Positions 43,113-53,869 of a stretch of 64,000 nt of DNA are shown piece by piece. The DNA is from Nemertoderma westbladi. Its lineage: Eukaryota; Xenacoelomorpha; Nemertodermatida; Nemertodermatidae. The stretch is taken from assembly GCA_032718475.1 (NCBI GenBank), contig JAUCBJ010007160.1, positions 24,846-88,845 on the forward strand, written 5' to 3'. The position numbers and the translations under genes are program-made. Position 1 is the stretch's first letter. Every line of letters starts with the position of its first letter. A model generated the notes under the pieces. The model was given only the letters and a program-made list of their open reading frames with translations. It made no database searches and was not told the DNA's origin.

Positions 43113-46100
43113 TTACGTTATGGAGTCCCTAGATGTTTGAAGGATTAGGGAGGTGGTCGTGGGAAGAGAATCTTGCCTTCCACAGTTTCCGGAGAGTCCT
43201 CCATTCCCTTCCGATAAACACAAACGACCGACTGGGTGATTGAGTAGCTGCATCCTGAATACAATTCCAGGTTTCCTCTTCGTCCTGGAATAGTGACGAT
43301 AGAAACATCGCTCAAAGTATATGACGGCGTCACAAAGCCGATTCCAGGAGCTATAGTGGTCCGTCGCTCTCTGCAGGAGAGGTGAGAGTCCCTGCGAGAC
43401 GTCTGATGTTCCAGAGCTCCAATCGCTCTCTCTGATCTTCATGAAGGATCCACTCGCGGAGGGGAGGCCCAGATCCACTGCGTCGTCCCTGGCAACATGT
43501 AATACCGACAGATCTATCCCGGGTTCAAATAACTCCGCTCCACCCGTCCGGGTTTCAGGTTCGACTTTCTCCGCTCCCTTGGCTGGTCTAATCTCAGTCG
43601 GAGTAAGATGGGGAGGCCATTCATTCTCCTTACTCAGGAAGTCGGGTTCACCTAATCGGTCTGTAGTATCTGTCAGTTCTTGAGGAGTTGCTCCTCTGGA
43701 AGCGATGTCCGTTGGATTAAACTTCTTGGGGCAATATCTCCATTGATCTACATTGGAGCTAAGATTGTCATTATCTGAGGAGTGTGGTGTTCCCTCAGTT
43801 GGGTCGTCTCCCTCACTAGTATCATCTTCCCATTCACTCATCTGGCAGACGCGATCTTGAAGCAGTCTTTCCCTGAGCGTTCTACCGGAAGGTCCAGTAA
43901 GGTACCAACCTACTCTAGTTCTTACCGCATAGGTCTGTAGTGGCTGCGGTTGAGCAGGCCGTTTCTCTAATGTCTCCAGCGCCTCATGCGCGTTTTGGCC
44001 GATGAGTATTTGCACTCCAGGATAATCAGTCTGGAATCGAGGTATGTTAAGATGTTGGATGCTCTCATCCTCGTCCCAATTATAAAGGTCTGCTTGAGTA
44101 GTAGCGAAGTTCTTTATAGCCACCATTTTCACTGACCTGATGCTATGTTCTCCTAGTTCGTCCTGGGGGGTGGACAACTCACCTATATAATAGTCGGCAG
44201 CTACAGTAGAATTCCAAACCTGCATGATCCCTGACATGTTTAGCATGGTTCGGAACTTGGGTTGTCCAGCAAAGATGACTTCGGCTAGTTCTTTATCGAT
44301 GAATGTTCCTGTGCTACCGGAGTCCAGGAGGGCGTTCACTATATAGCTCTTCTGAGGTCCGTAGACCCGTAACTGGACTACAGGAAATTCTCGGATTCCT
44401 ATATTGGAAGTTGGCGCTTTCCAAGATGGTTGTTGATCGGAAGTAGTTAAGGTAAGGTCGCTGTCTGTGTCTTTCTCATACACGAGTGCTCGATACACTG
44501 CGGTGGTGTTTATTAGGTAACAGGATTCGTTTTGGTCGGAGAACTCGTCCGTATAGAATCCTTCCATCTCAGATTGATCAGTGTCGTTCACATCACTGAA
44601 TTGGACATGTAGTTCGGACTCACTTACCTGACTCGGGCTGTTTCGTTCGAATTCCGTGTGCAACAAGATATGATGTTTTGCGCCGCACTTCGCACACCTT
44701 GCGTCGGAGTTACAGGTTCGCCGTTGGTGTCCTCGTCTGAGACAATTATAACACAACCGCTTATCCCACATGACTTCACGTCTATCCTTTAGTGATTTCC
44801 TCAGGAATTTATCACACGCATTTAAACGGTGGGGCCCGTCGCACAGCACACATTTGGGCTTGATGTTACTTACTTTAACCTGTGCTATGTGGTGCACACT
44901 TGTTCTTTCCTCGGGCTTTCTCACCTGAATTCTTTTAGGAGACGTAGGAGGGGTTTTTTGTACCGGTTCCCTTCTGTCATTGGGTCGAGACTTGGATTTA
45001 CTTACCTGATCTTTAGGCATTTTATTGACATAAGATCTGTCAGTGTCTTTCCCGCTGTCCTCTCCTTGAGAAGTTTGGCTTTCACCGTCGTCGGTATAAC
45101 ATACTGGTATTACCCTTCTCCTAGAAACGGGTTTCTCACTTACCTTGTTTTCCAATGTCTTCTCTCTGGACTGCCTTAGGAGCTGTAATTTCACTTCTCC
45201 ATCTAAGAATGACATGAGATCAGCCATGGTAGGGTCTCGTCGTTGTTGTTCCATCATATATAACACTTTCTTATCCCAGCGTGTACCTACTCCACCCTTC
45301 GGTAAAGTAGAAGCCACTGCTCTAATAACCATAGCACTCTGATACTCATGAGACTTACCTAGCCAATCTAATTGTCTGCAGATCTCCTGAATTTCATCGG
45401 AAAACTCTATAATCCCGCTGCTAATAAACTTTCGGGGCGCTACCAACTTTGCATACAAATACCCAGCTATGTTATTCCTATTACCATACCTGATGTTTAG
45501 TGTATCCCAAACTTGTCTTAATCCGTCTGGATGTCCAATAAACCTTAACGCCATTAACTTGGGAGATCCTTCCAAGCACTCGATGAGGTATCTAAGTTTT
45601 TCTCCATTAGATAGTACAGAGTTCTGTATGTTATCTTTGTAATATTCATTAAAAGGTAACCATTTCATCTCATCTCCATTGAACTTGACGATCTCTCCAA
45701 CCTTTACCGCTTGCCGGGCTTCGGTTCTAGCCATTTGACGCGTAAAACTTTCTTGGGCCATCGTGCTATTTAATATCGAGTTATCGGTATATAAATTTCT
45801 CGGATTATGATCAGCTCTATAGGGAATATCATTATCAACAGGTCTATAATTACCCTTAATAGGGTTCACTATAGGAGTTTCTACTTCGCTAGCAGTATAT
45901 ATGCGTGTAGGCTCCACACCTTGCGCATGCAATACTTCAGACCTAACGGGTTGACACATTGTTACAGAGGGTGGTGGTATACCTCTTTGAGTATTTACTA
46001 ATTTATCGCGCTCTAGCGCGATACTTTGCTGCACTTCTTGCAACTCTAGTCTACTTTCCCTTACTGTGCCCTTGAATTGCTGGACAGTCTCCTGCATCTG

Positions 46101-46602
46101 CCCGAGCAGGATATCCATCCCCCGCCGTCTCTCGTCCACCCATTCGACCGCCGAAGCGGGAGTCGCCAACGTTGTAGCGGGCGGACGAGGGACAACGGGC
46201 GACAAATTGTGAATATTTCGCTCGGGGTCCAGGACCTGAACTGTCTCTTGGGCAGTTCTGCGGGGCACAGGTAGCTTAGTGCTATGCAGAGGGAATTTAG
46301 AGGTAGTTTCAGGGAGCACATGTGTGTCTATCACCGAAGGGGTGATTTCAAGAACAGGCCTAATTATTTCAGGCTCATCTACTATAGTAGGGAGTCTTTC
46401 TATTTTAATTATTTGGTCTGTGGGCTCTGTACTACCTAAGTTAGTGTTATTTAGTTGCCTTCTAACAGCTGGAGGCAAATCAGGCAATTTCTGCCGGTGG
46501 AATGTTCTTTTACGTCTGCTTAGGCGAGATCGATTTCTTCCGCCTTCAGTGTCGGTGGTATCGCCTTCCTCAGATGAGGTATACCCTTGTCTTTTGGGAG
46601 TA
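43113..46602 (-). CDS. BEL/Pao-derived gag core, zinc knuckles, aspartic protease and pol remnant, copy 2
   Basis: An uninterrupted frame of about 1160 codons in element sequence; its N-terminal 20 or so codons come from the inserted transposon. Order: basic RQKLPDLPPAVRRQL segment; coiled-coil-like RESRLELQEVQQSIALERDK; DUF1759-like core with FNGDEMKWLPFNEYYKDNI; knuckles CVLCDGPHRLNAC, CYNCLRRGHQRRTC (C-X2-C-X4-H-X4-C) and CAKCGAKHH (about residues 606-670); DUF1758-type protease with LLDSGSTGTFID (about residue 778) ending TRVGWYLTGPS. Then NPTDIASRGATPQEL (about 981), SSWNRLCDAV and RPVGRLCLSE at the end. Only about 90 residues separate protease and NPTDIASRG, where BEL/Pao elements carry RT and RNase H. 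Integrase is missing before the C-terminus. The intact frame suggests gag-protease is kept functional. Confidence 0.85.
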
Positions 46603-49289
46603 CAGTTAGGTACAATGGCCAAATCTGGCAATGATTGTGATTGCCATATTTGGCAACCAAGCAAAATCTGGCAACATTTCTGATTGCCTGATTTGGCAAC
46701 TATATAAAGCCGTTGTTGCCATATTTGGCAACTTAACTAACTCATTGAATATGGCTGTATGGCTTATATGGGATATGGTTCTGCGTCATTAAGTCCTTCT
46801 ATGGCAGTATGTATGGTCATTCCTAAGATCCTGAAATGTTAATGTTAGGCCTAGAAAAAAGGGATAGGGCCTGGGGCGGTATTCATAGAGTTAGTATTAG
46901 TTACAGCTACTTAGTGACAGCTTTTAGTAAGAGCTGCAACTATGTTTAGTAAGAGCTATCTGTTACTAAAAACAACTGATTTTAGTAAGAGCATTGACTT
47001 AACTTAGTTTCAACTAGCCCTTAAAAAATATCGGCATTCATAAACTGTTACTAAACTTAGTTCTAGCCTATTAGTATCAGTGCCGGTACTTTAACTTATG
47101 TTTATCAAAAATCTTGGAGTTTCAACTTTAAGGACGGTAGCTATGCCCTGCATGTCTCTATATGTACTGTTGTACTTGTATTGATACTACTGTAGCCTGT
47201 ATTAAACCCATTAATTTTATTGGTCACTAAAACAATTCCTGTTTTTCAGTAAATTTTTTCGTTATCAAATATATAATTCCTCCACTCAATTTAATTATCA
47301 CTAAAATATATTTTTGAATCATCAAAAATAAATCTGTTACGGCCTGTTGTAATAAAATCCCTTTATTATTTAGATTAGAATAACGTGGCACTGTAACCGG
47401 CCCTTTCCCACATTTTAGCAATAATTTATAATTAATAGATTTAATGTTAATTAATAGATTTTAGAGGAAACTGAATATTTTAGTGATTTCCTGTTATAAT
47501 TTTAGTGAAAAATTAGTATTTTTAGTAAGGCGATAAATCAATTGGCTACCATTATCGAATACCATTATTTACATTCGGTAATAGAGAGGAAAATAATTAA
47601 GATGGACGCTACCGCTTTTTCATCTTGCGAAAGTTCGCGAATGGTAGAATTCTTTAGCGAAACACATTTTCCAACGGACGCGGACCGTTCGGGAGCAATC
47701 TCACCATTCAAGAATGTAAGCTGATATTTGGAAATTTAAGTCGGATATATGTTTATAAAAACAAAAAGCTTTATGTCGTTACATTTGACAGTTTCTCTGC
47801 AACAACACATTTGCAATGAACAGAGAATGCTAGAAAAACAAGAGAGAGTATAATGTGGCTGGTGTCGTCAGTAACATAATAACCATACTGTTTGTATGAA
47901 GGCCAATATACAATAAGTAAGCTTTCTTACCAACTTAGTCATATCTTCATGTGACTAGAAATTTAAGTTACAGCTAATACTAACTTAAGTAAGACTAAAT
48001 TCTATGAATACGAGTTTAACAACAACTAGTACTAAATACGTTAGTAATAAGTCGCACCAACTTCTCTGAATACCGAATTAGTACAAGCACTTACTAACTT
48101 GCTGTGACTAGGACTAAGTTCCTAGTTAGTCACATTTATGAATACCGCCCCAGGTTACAGGCTGACAGGTTATACTTATACCAGTAGTGGCATATTCTAA
48201 GTTCTAACCAATACAGCAATATATTCTAATAAATGAGGTGAGAATGAGAGTCAATAACACAAACACAGACTGACTGGTGATAGTTTATTTTTGCTAGTAA
48301 TCTCTGGCAGTCTGGCGCTGCTTGGGGAGGTGGTTGATTGTTGTTTGTACCAATAATAGTTTAGTAGTTAAAGATTATAACTGTGTAATGCTGATACAAT
48401 TGCCCAGCAATCTAAATCATCCTTCACTCTTATATCAGTTCAGTATATCTATCTTTCCATTCCTACATCAGTACATAACATAACATACAAACATATAATG
48501 AAAATAATTTCATCCCGTTTTTCATTAGGGCCTACTAGAAATAATTTGGTTGAATACCTTAACAAGCGTTTTGGTTTTCTCAGTCTTTCTAAATTTTGAC
48601 ACTATTTTTCTTCTGTCACGCCGTTTCTCAAACCCGTTTCTCAATGCCCCCTTGCCTTCTTGCTTCCTTTTGGTGATGTTCACGTTCTGACGTTGTCAAA
48701 TATTATTACGTTTATTTCCACTTCAGCCTTTGAAGCATGTGATTCTTTAGTTTTGTGTATGCCTATCTGCCTATACCATATACCAGTCTACCAGTACGGT
48801 ATCTGTTACAGACTCATCCATCTTTCCATTAATATATTAACAACATATCAAACAGTCAAATACATTCTGACATTTCATCAACTAATGTTTTGTTTATAAA
48901 TCATCACAACTCGACAAGGGTAAGCAAGCAGTAAGCAATTTTGAAGTAATTTATAATGACAGAGTTACTGACAGGGCTGCACAATGATAATTGTTGCCAA
49001 AAATGGCAACCATTATTTTTCTTTAATTCTAATGGTTGCCAAAAATGGCAATAATTATTTTAGGCACATTTCGGCCTATTGCTAAGAGAAATTCAGACGA
49101 TGATTTTTTTTCTTATACGGTGAATTATATTTAAATTTCGCGCTCTTTTCACTTACCTATTTACCAAAATGCGATTTTGCTTCTGGGCGTGCGAAAATTA
49201 GAAAAACCAAAAGTTGCCAGATTTGGCAATAAACATTGCCATATGTGGCAACTTTTGAAGTTGCCAGATTTGGCCATTGTACCTAACTG
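46603..49289. mobile_element. 2.7 kb DNA transposon with 5-bp target duplication, inside gag of copy 2
   Basis: Perfect inverted ends start CAGTTAGGTACAATGGCC and continue AAATCTGGCAA (29 bp). GAGTA lies directly outside both (46598-46602 and 49290-49294). Copy 1 has the uninterrupted gag sequence here, confirming insertion. Subterminal zones carry many near-palindromes of the form TTGCCATATTTGGCAA or TTGCCAGATTTGGCAA (46640-46740 at left, 48980-49270 at right). No transposase was recognised. The superfamily is undetermined: 5-bp duplications occur for example in Transib, and subterminal repeats are usual for CACTA and hAT, but no full diagnostic set fits. Confidence 0.88.
46870..48154. mobile_element. 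1285-bp inverted-repeat element nested in the DNA transposon
   Basis: CCTGGGGCGGTATTCATA at 46870-46887 is repeated inverted at 48137-48154. Beyond it, both sides are rich in diverged TTAGTAAGAGCT/ACTTAGT phrases in opposite orientation. I found no clear flanking duplication. A 60-codon frame at 47542-47724 matches nothing I know. Probably a second, non-autonomous element inserted in the first. Confidence 0.6.
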
Positions 49290-49881
49290 GAGTAGATCGA
49301 CTCATCATCTGCATATTACTAGCTGCTAACTGTTTACTGAAGTCGTCTTGCTTCTCTTGAAGATTTTCCAACTCCAGTTGGATGATCTCTTCAGCCGCTT
49401 TTCGTTCTACTTCCGCCATTGCTGCCGCTTTTGCCTCTGCTGCTGCCGCTTTTGCCTCTGCCGCTGCCGCTTTTCGTTCTGCTTCCGCCACTGCTGCCGC
49501 TTTTGCCGCTGCCGCTGCCGCTTTTGCCTCTGCCGCTGCCGCTTTTCTTTCTGCCTCTGCCACTGCTGCTATCTTTCTGTCTTCTATACGCTTTTTCCTT
49601 ACTTGTTCTTCCCTTTCTCTAGCGATGCGGAGTTGTTCATCGAATTTAGCTTGGTTCGCCGCTAACCTATCCACATCAATCGCATCTAACACAAGTTTGG
49701 CTCCTTCGCTATTAGGGCTAAGTCCCTCTAGCCTTCTCCTCAACTCTTTATCTCCCACAAAACGCTGATAGTCTGACAGATAGATGTCAATGGCATCCCT
49801 CTTATGCGGTTTCTCTGCTGTCACTTCACTCTCGGTTGTATCTAGTAGACTGTCTGACAGGTTCTGCTTTGCGTCAGACAT
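49290..49881 (-). CDS. BEL/Pao-derived gag N-terminus, copy 2 (split by transposon)
   Basis: ATG 49881 starts MSDAKQNLSDSLLDTTESEV. EKPHKRDAIDIYLSDYQRF follows, then a long charged coiled-coil-like region in which AAAAEAKAAA/AEAERKAAA units recur. This alanine repeat is longer than in copy 1. The frame continues to STPV at 49290 and is then cut by the transposon; the rest resumes at 46602. About 0.9 kb present in copy 1 after the first 14 codons is deleted here. The plus-strand frames over the repeat are shadows. Confidence 0.75.
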
Positions 49882-52085
49882 GCTTATGTGTACAGTTGAA
49901 TGTCTACTGCCGTATTACAGTCTGAGCAAGTCTAGTAACTCAGTATTAACTGCTAGCCTAGTAATTAATTACCGATAATGCTACTCAGTGTAGCGTGATA
50001 TATATATAATATATTAGGATACCGGTATGCTTATAGTATATATAACTATTATTACAGACTAGGTTTATCACAGAATACCGGTATAATTTTAGCACAAATA
50101 TATATAAATATATAATAGGCCTATCGGAATACCGGTATACAGCTTACAGTTTGTAGGATATATAATTCTGAAATAGAATTAATTACAAGTACCGGTATAA
50201 TTTCAGCCTAGATTTATAGAAATAAAGATAATAGGCCTATCGTAAATACCGGTATATCAATTATTTTAGAATAATTGAATTTCTGAACTTTTAAGGGTTA
50301 CTTCGTTACTTTACTTACTTTATTACCGTTATTTGAGCAGTAATCCAACTGATATTGGGACCTAATGGTTGTATGGTAGGCCTACGATTTATAAATCGTT
50401 AGATTTGATTTATAATATATATATACCCGTTTTAGTGGGTTTTGTCAATGTTTGAAATAAATGTTATTATTTCTGGGGAGTAATCACTACACAAAGCGGT
50501 GCGCTTTCAATGAAGTGTTACTTATAAGACAATAAAACAAATAATACTAATTTACCTAAGTTACTTAATACTACTAATTACGTACAATTCGGGTGAGATT
50601 ACAATCTCTAAATAAACACAAAAATTTACAAAAACACAAATACGAATTTTTAGGGTAATTTTACAAGAAGTCTACAAACCAGCCTAACAAAGGGTTAGAT
50701 AACCGGTTATTACAACGGACAGAGTACTACGGTATTTGAAATAATAAGTAGTAGTAAATACACTGCGTTGTCTAGATAGGAAAATACCACCGCCTGACGA
50801 CCTATAGCCGTATCGCTATAGGTTCTACGTTATGTATCACGGAGTGTTCCTACCTAGAAGTTAATAGAGCTAATCGAATGTGCCTATCAACCACTTTACA
50901 ACACAAATATAATGCCTACAATAATTACTTCGGAAAGTACTGTACACTAAACCCTAAATTAGGTACGAGTACTTATACAACAGATAATCAGTAATTAAAT
51001 ATACTTGAACAGCTAAAAGAACCACGGCATCTGCTGGAGTGACCGATGCACAAAATCACCAGTCTTTACCTACGCCAAGCAGCCCGTGTAGTACCGGGGT
51101 TAATTTAACTATAACGGTATGTATAACAAACACAATTACTGTAGGAACAAACTTGGGGAATTGAATGTTGCGAATAATTGCATAAACTCTGAATAATAAA
51201 TATTACGCTACGCGTACAAACTACTCAAACAAAATACAGACCGAACACTGACAGACTACTATCAAGTCTAAACAAACTACGGTATATGCAGACTCCGAAA
51301 TGATTAGGGAGTATGCGCTCTAACCCAGTAGTGCGACTTATTCTTTAGTTGGGGGTTTACCTTACCGCATTGGCTGCCCCTACTGCCTAATCGTACTTAA
51401 TCGGACAGATGATCTACACACGCGGCAATCCGTTCAGACCTAATAACAGCCAGACAACTATCCAGCCTACAAATTATTTAAATAAAATTATACGCTACCC
51501 GTACAGACTTACACAAACAAAGTACAGACTAAACGATGGCAGACTACTCTCAAGCCTAAATAAACTACAGGACATGCAGACTCCGAAATGATTAGGGAGT
51601 ATGCGCTCTAACCCAGTAGTGCGACTTATTCTTTAGCTGGGGGATTACCTTACCGCATTGGCTGCCCCTACTTCCTAACCGTACTTAATCGGACAAGTGC
51701 TCTACACACACTGCAATTCGTTCGGACTTAACAGCAATCAGACAACAGCTCAGCCTACAAATTGTCTGTACAATCTGATCAGGTTTACACGCCTTCTGTT
51801 CAATACTGGCCTACAAACAAATAAAACTTGACAGAAATAAGTAAAATCTCAATAAAAAATCAGGGCGGCCGTTCCCTGATTAAGTACTAAGACCTACCGG
51901 TATACAACTATCAAAATCGAATAATACTGCTGTACCTGTACTGCTGTAGGTACCGGTCCGGGTGGTTAGGTAGTCAGGCCTACTGGTACCGGTTCTGGCA
52001 GTTGGGCCTACTGACCTACAGATGTACCGGTTGACCGGTACTTTTAACTTTATTGCTTACTGCAATAAGAAGCTATATCCTTTAA
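49882..52085. other. 5' leader of copy 2 with a 290-bp tandem duplication
   Basis: Matches 23133-24797 inverted, except the 151 bp next to the LTR (51935-52085), which copy 1 lacks. A segment of about 290 bp is present twice in tandem (about 51192-51480 and 51481-51765), each with GACTCCGAAATGATTAGGGA and TTACCTTACCGCATTGGCTG. Copy 1 has it once. A long untranslated leader is compatible with a packaging role; that is inference. Confidence 0.7.
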
Positions 52086-53376
52086 TGTTCGCGCTTTCAG
52101 ACCTTTGGCAGTTTAACCCACCAAATTAAGATGTCTTCTAGATATTAAATCTGTTTTTTAGTCTATGACAAGTATTTGATTCACTACACTAGTCGAAACC
52201 AATCCGTGCGCGACCATTCACCCGCTGGATATTCCCGGGAGATTGGGTTCGACGGTTTAATTTTATTGCTATGTAAGCCTAATGTATTATTCGACTGACA
52301 GTACTATATAATCTCTGACAATATTATTCACCTTCGGTAATATTAACAGTTCCTTTAGGACGTGGCGCTTTATCTATATAAACAGAGTTATGACTTAAAC
52401 TACTCACAACGATATGGCTTAATTATAATTCACATATATGGCGCATTCTTTAGGAATTGCTTCTTTAACAGACTCACTCATACACCATGCTGCACAATAC
52501 TGCACACTAATCTGCCAATCTTCACTGATTTTAGTCACATATAAAAGGAACACAGGCTGACTCATGTAGGGTCTATCAAATAACATTAGATTCACTTCAA
52601 ACCACTTTAACATAAGTCACAATCGTTTATCTGTAACCCTTCTCTCTTACCTTCGGTATATCAAGAATATTGGGTTTCGGGGTTGTTTATCGTTATTCCA
52701 AATATAATAATTCATCAACCATATTATGAAGAACTGACGGTAAATAGCAGTATAAAACAACAATGAAAACACTGATTGCTATGAGTTTGCAATGTTTCAG
52801 CAGTCAGCATGTATGATCAGTTAGCAGTGATTCCATGAGTTTGATCGGTATTTTAGTACCGGTATGTCAGCAGCGGTATGTCAGCAGGTAGTCGTTTGTT
52901 AAAGGATATATGCCCTTTATAATTAAACCTACCAGTGTACGACTAAAAAACAGTACAGCACAAAATACTTCCAAGCCGTTCTTTCTTTGGCTCAGGACTG
53001 AATGTAAACACTGCACATAGGCATTGCGTCATTTCTCGGAAATTTTCTGTACAAGGAGCCACAAAACGCTCTAATTGGCTGACTGAACTGAGAGACGCCG
53101 TAGAACAAAGGAAATCAACACGTATGAATGTCAGCTGTTAACCGTAGTCATAGTAACTACTGTTCAAGAGTAGCTATCACCCCTTTGCGTCACGAATTGC
53201 CATAGAATCATAAAATATGCCTTTCACAGTACACATACGGAGGAAATAGGTCTTAGATCCTCTAAAAACACCGATACAGCAATAATACGGTCTCTTACAC
53301 TTATTAAATCAACTACAGAGTATTTTAATGTAAAAGATAATAAAAATAACGGGGCAATTCAGCAAAGGCTTTTACA
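52086..53376 (-). repeat. 5' LTR of copy 2
   Basis: 1291 bp, matching the 3' LTR. As the upstream LTR for minus-strand genes it should contain the promoter. A TATATAAA-type stretch is present (about 52375-52385 on the plus strand), but I cannot assign it. The short frames inside are identical to those in the 3' LTR and are not called. Confidence 0.92.
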
Positions 53377-53381
53377 CAGTA

Positions 53382-53869
53382 GTCTGTAATATAGAACGCT
53401 AGGTAGACTTCAGGACTGCCGGGCAATCAGGTCACTGTCCAACTGTATAAAATACAAAATAATAATACGAAAACCAGTTCACACTTCACTTCACAGTACC
53501 GGACATCAGAGAGTCAGAACCAGATAATAGGTTGAGGGGCGGGAGGGCCTTGAAACCGCATTGTACCGATAATACAACCACATGACTTTACCGCAATTCA
53601 ATAATTATCTCCAGCATTAGGTATTGTTAGTACCGGTAAGTTTCAACGACACTAGCCGAACAGAACAAGACTGATAGACTGAAATCAGGTAAACTGATAA
53701 ATAATTGTAGGCCTACCGGTCCCGGTATAGCAGTATCAGAGTATTGTGCACCATTTTGATGACATTGCGGGTATGGAAGCATTTTTTATTAAGTTCTTGG
53801 TTGGGAATTTATTTATATCCTACATATATATTCGGGATTACTGGAATACATTGTACTGAATAAGTATCA
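53382..53869. other. No recognised gene
   Basis: Flanking DNA between the BEL/Pao element and the minisatellite. No coding or repeat feature was recognised besides TACCGGT motifs. Confidence 0.4.

Larger units (their letters stand above)
38801..53376 (-). mobile_element. 14.6 kb non-autonomous BEL/Pao LTR retrotransposon, copy 2, full length
   Basis: Two direct repeats of exactly 1291 bp bound the element, at 38801-40091 and 52086-53376. On the plus strand they start TGTTCGCGC and end CTTTTACA (TG...CA). A perfect 5-bp duplication CAGTA flanks the whole (38796-38800 and 53377-53381). Genes run on the minus strand in the order leader, gag, zinc knuckles, protease, pol remnant, about 1.7 kb non-coding, ORF-X, 3' LTR. 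The LTRs differ at one base that I could see, so insertion was recent. Yet RT, RNase H and integrase are missing, so it must have used enzymes from another element. A DNA transposon lies within gag. Directly after the 5' LTR I see no TGG-type primer-binding site. Confidence 0.9.

Noticed and set aside
49348-49768. Plus-strand alanine/leucine/cysteine-rich frames
   Set aside because: Shadows of the alanine-rich coiled-coil repeat of gag on the minus strand.
23133-51934. CRISPR-like or inverted-repeat defence locus
   Set aside because: The large inverted similarity is two copies of one retrotransposon in opposite orientation; there are no short regular spacers or nuclease genes.
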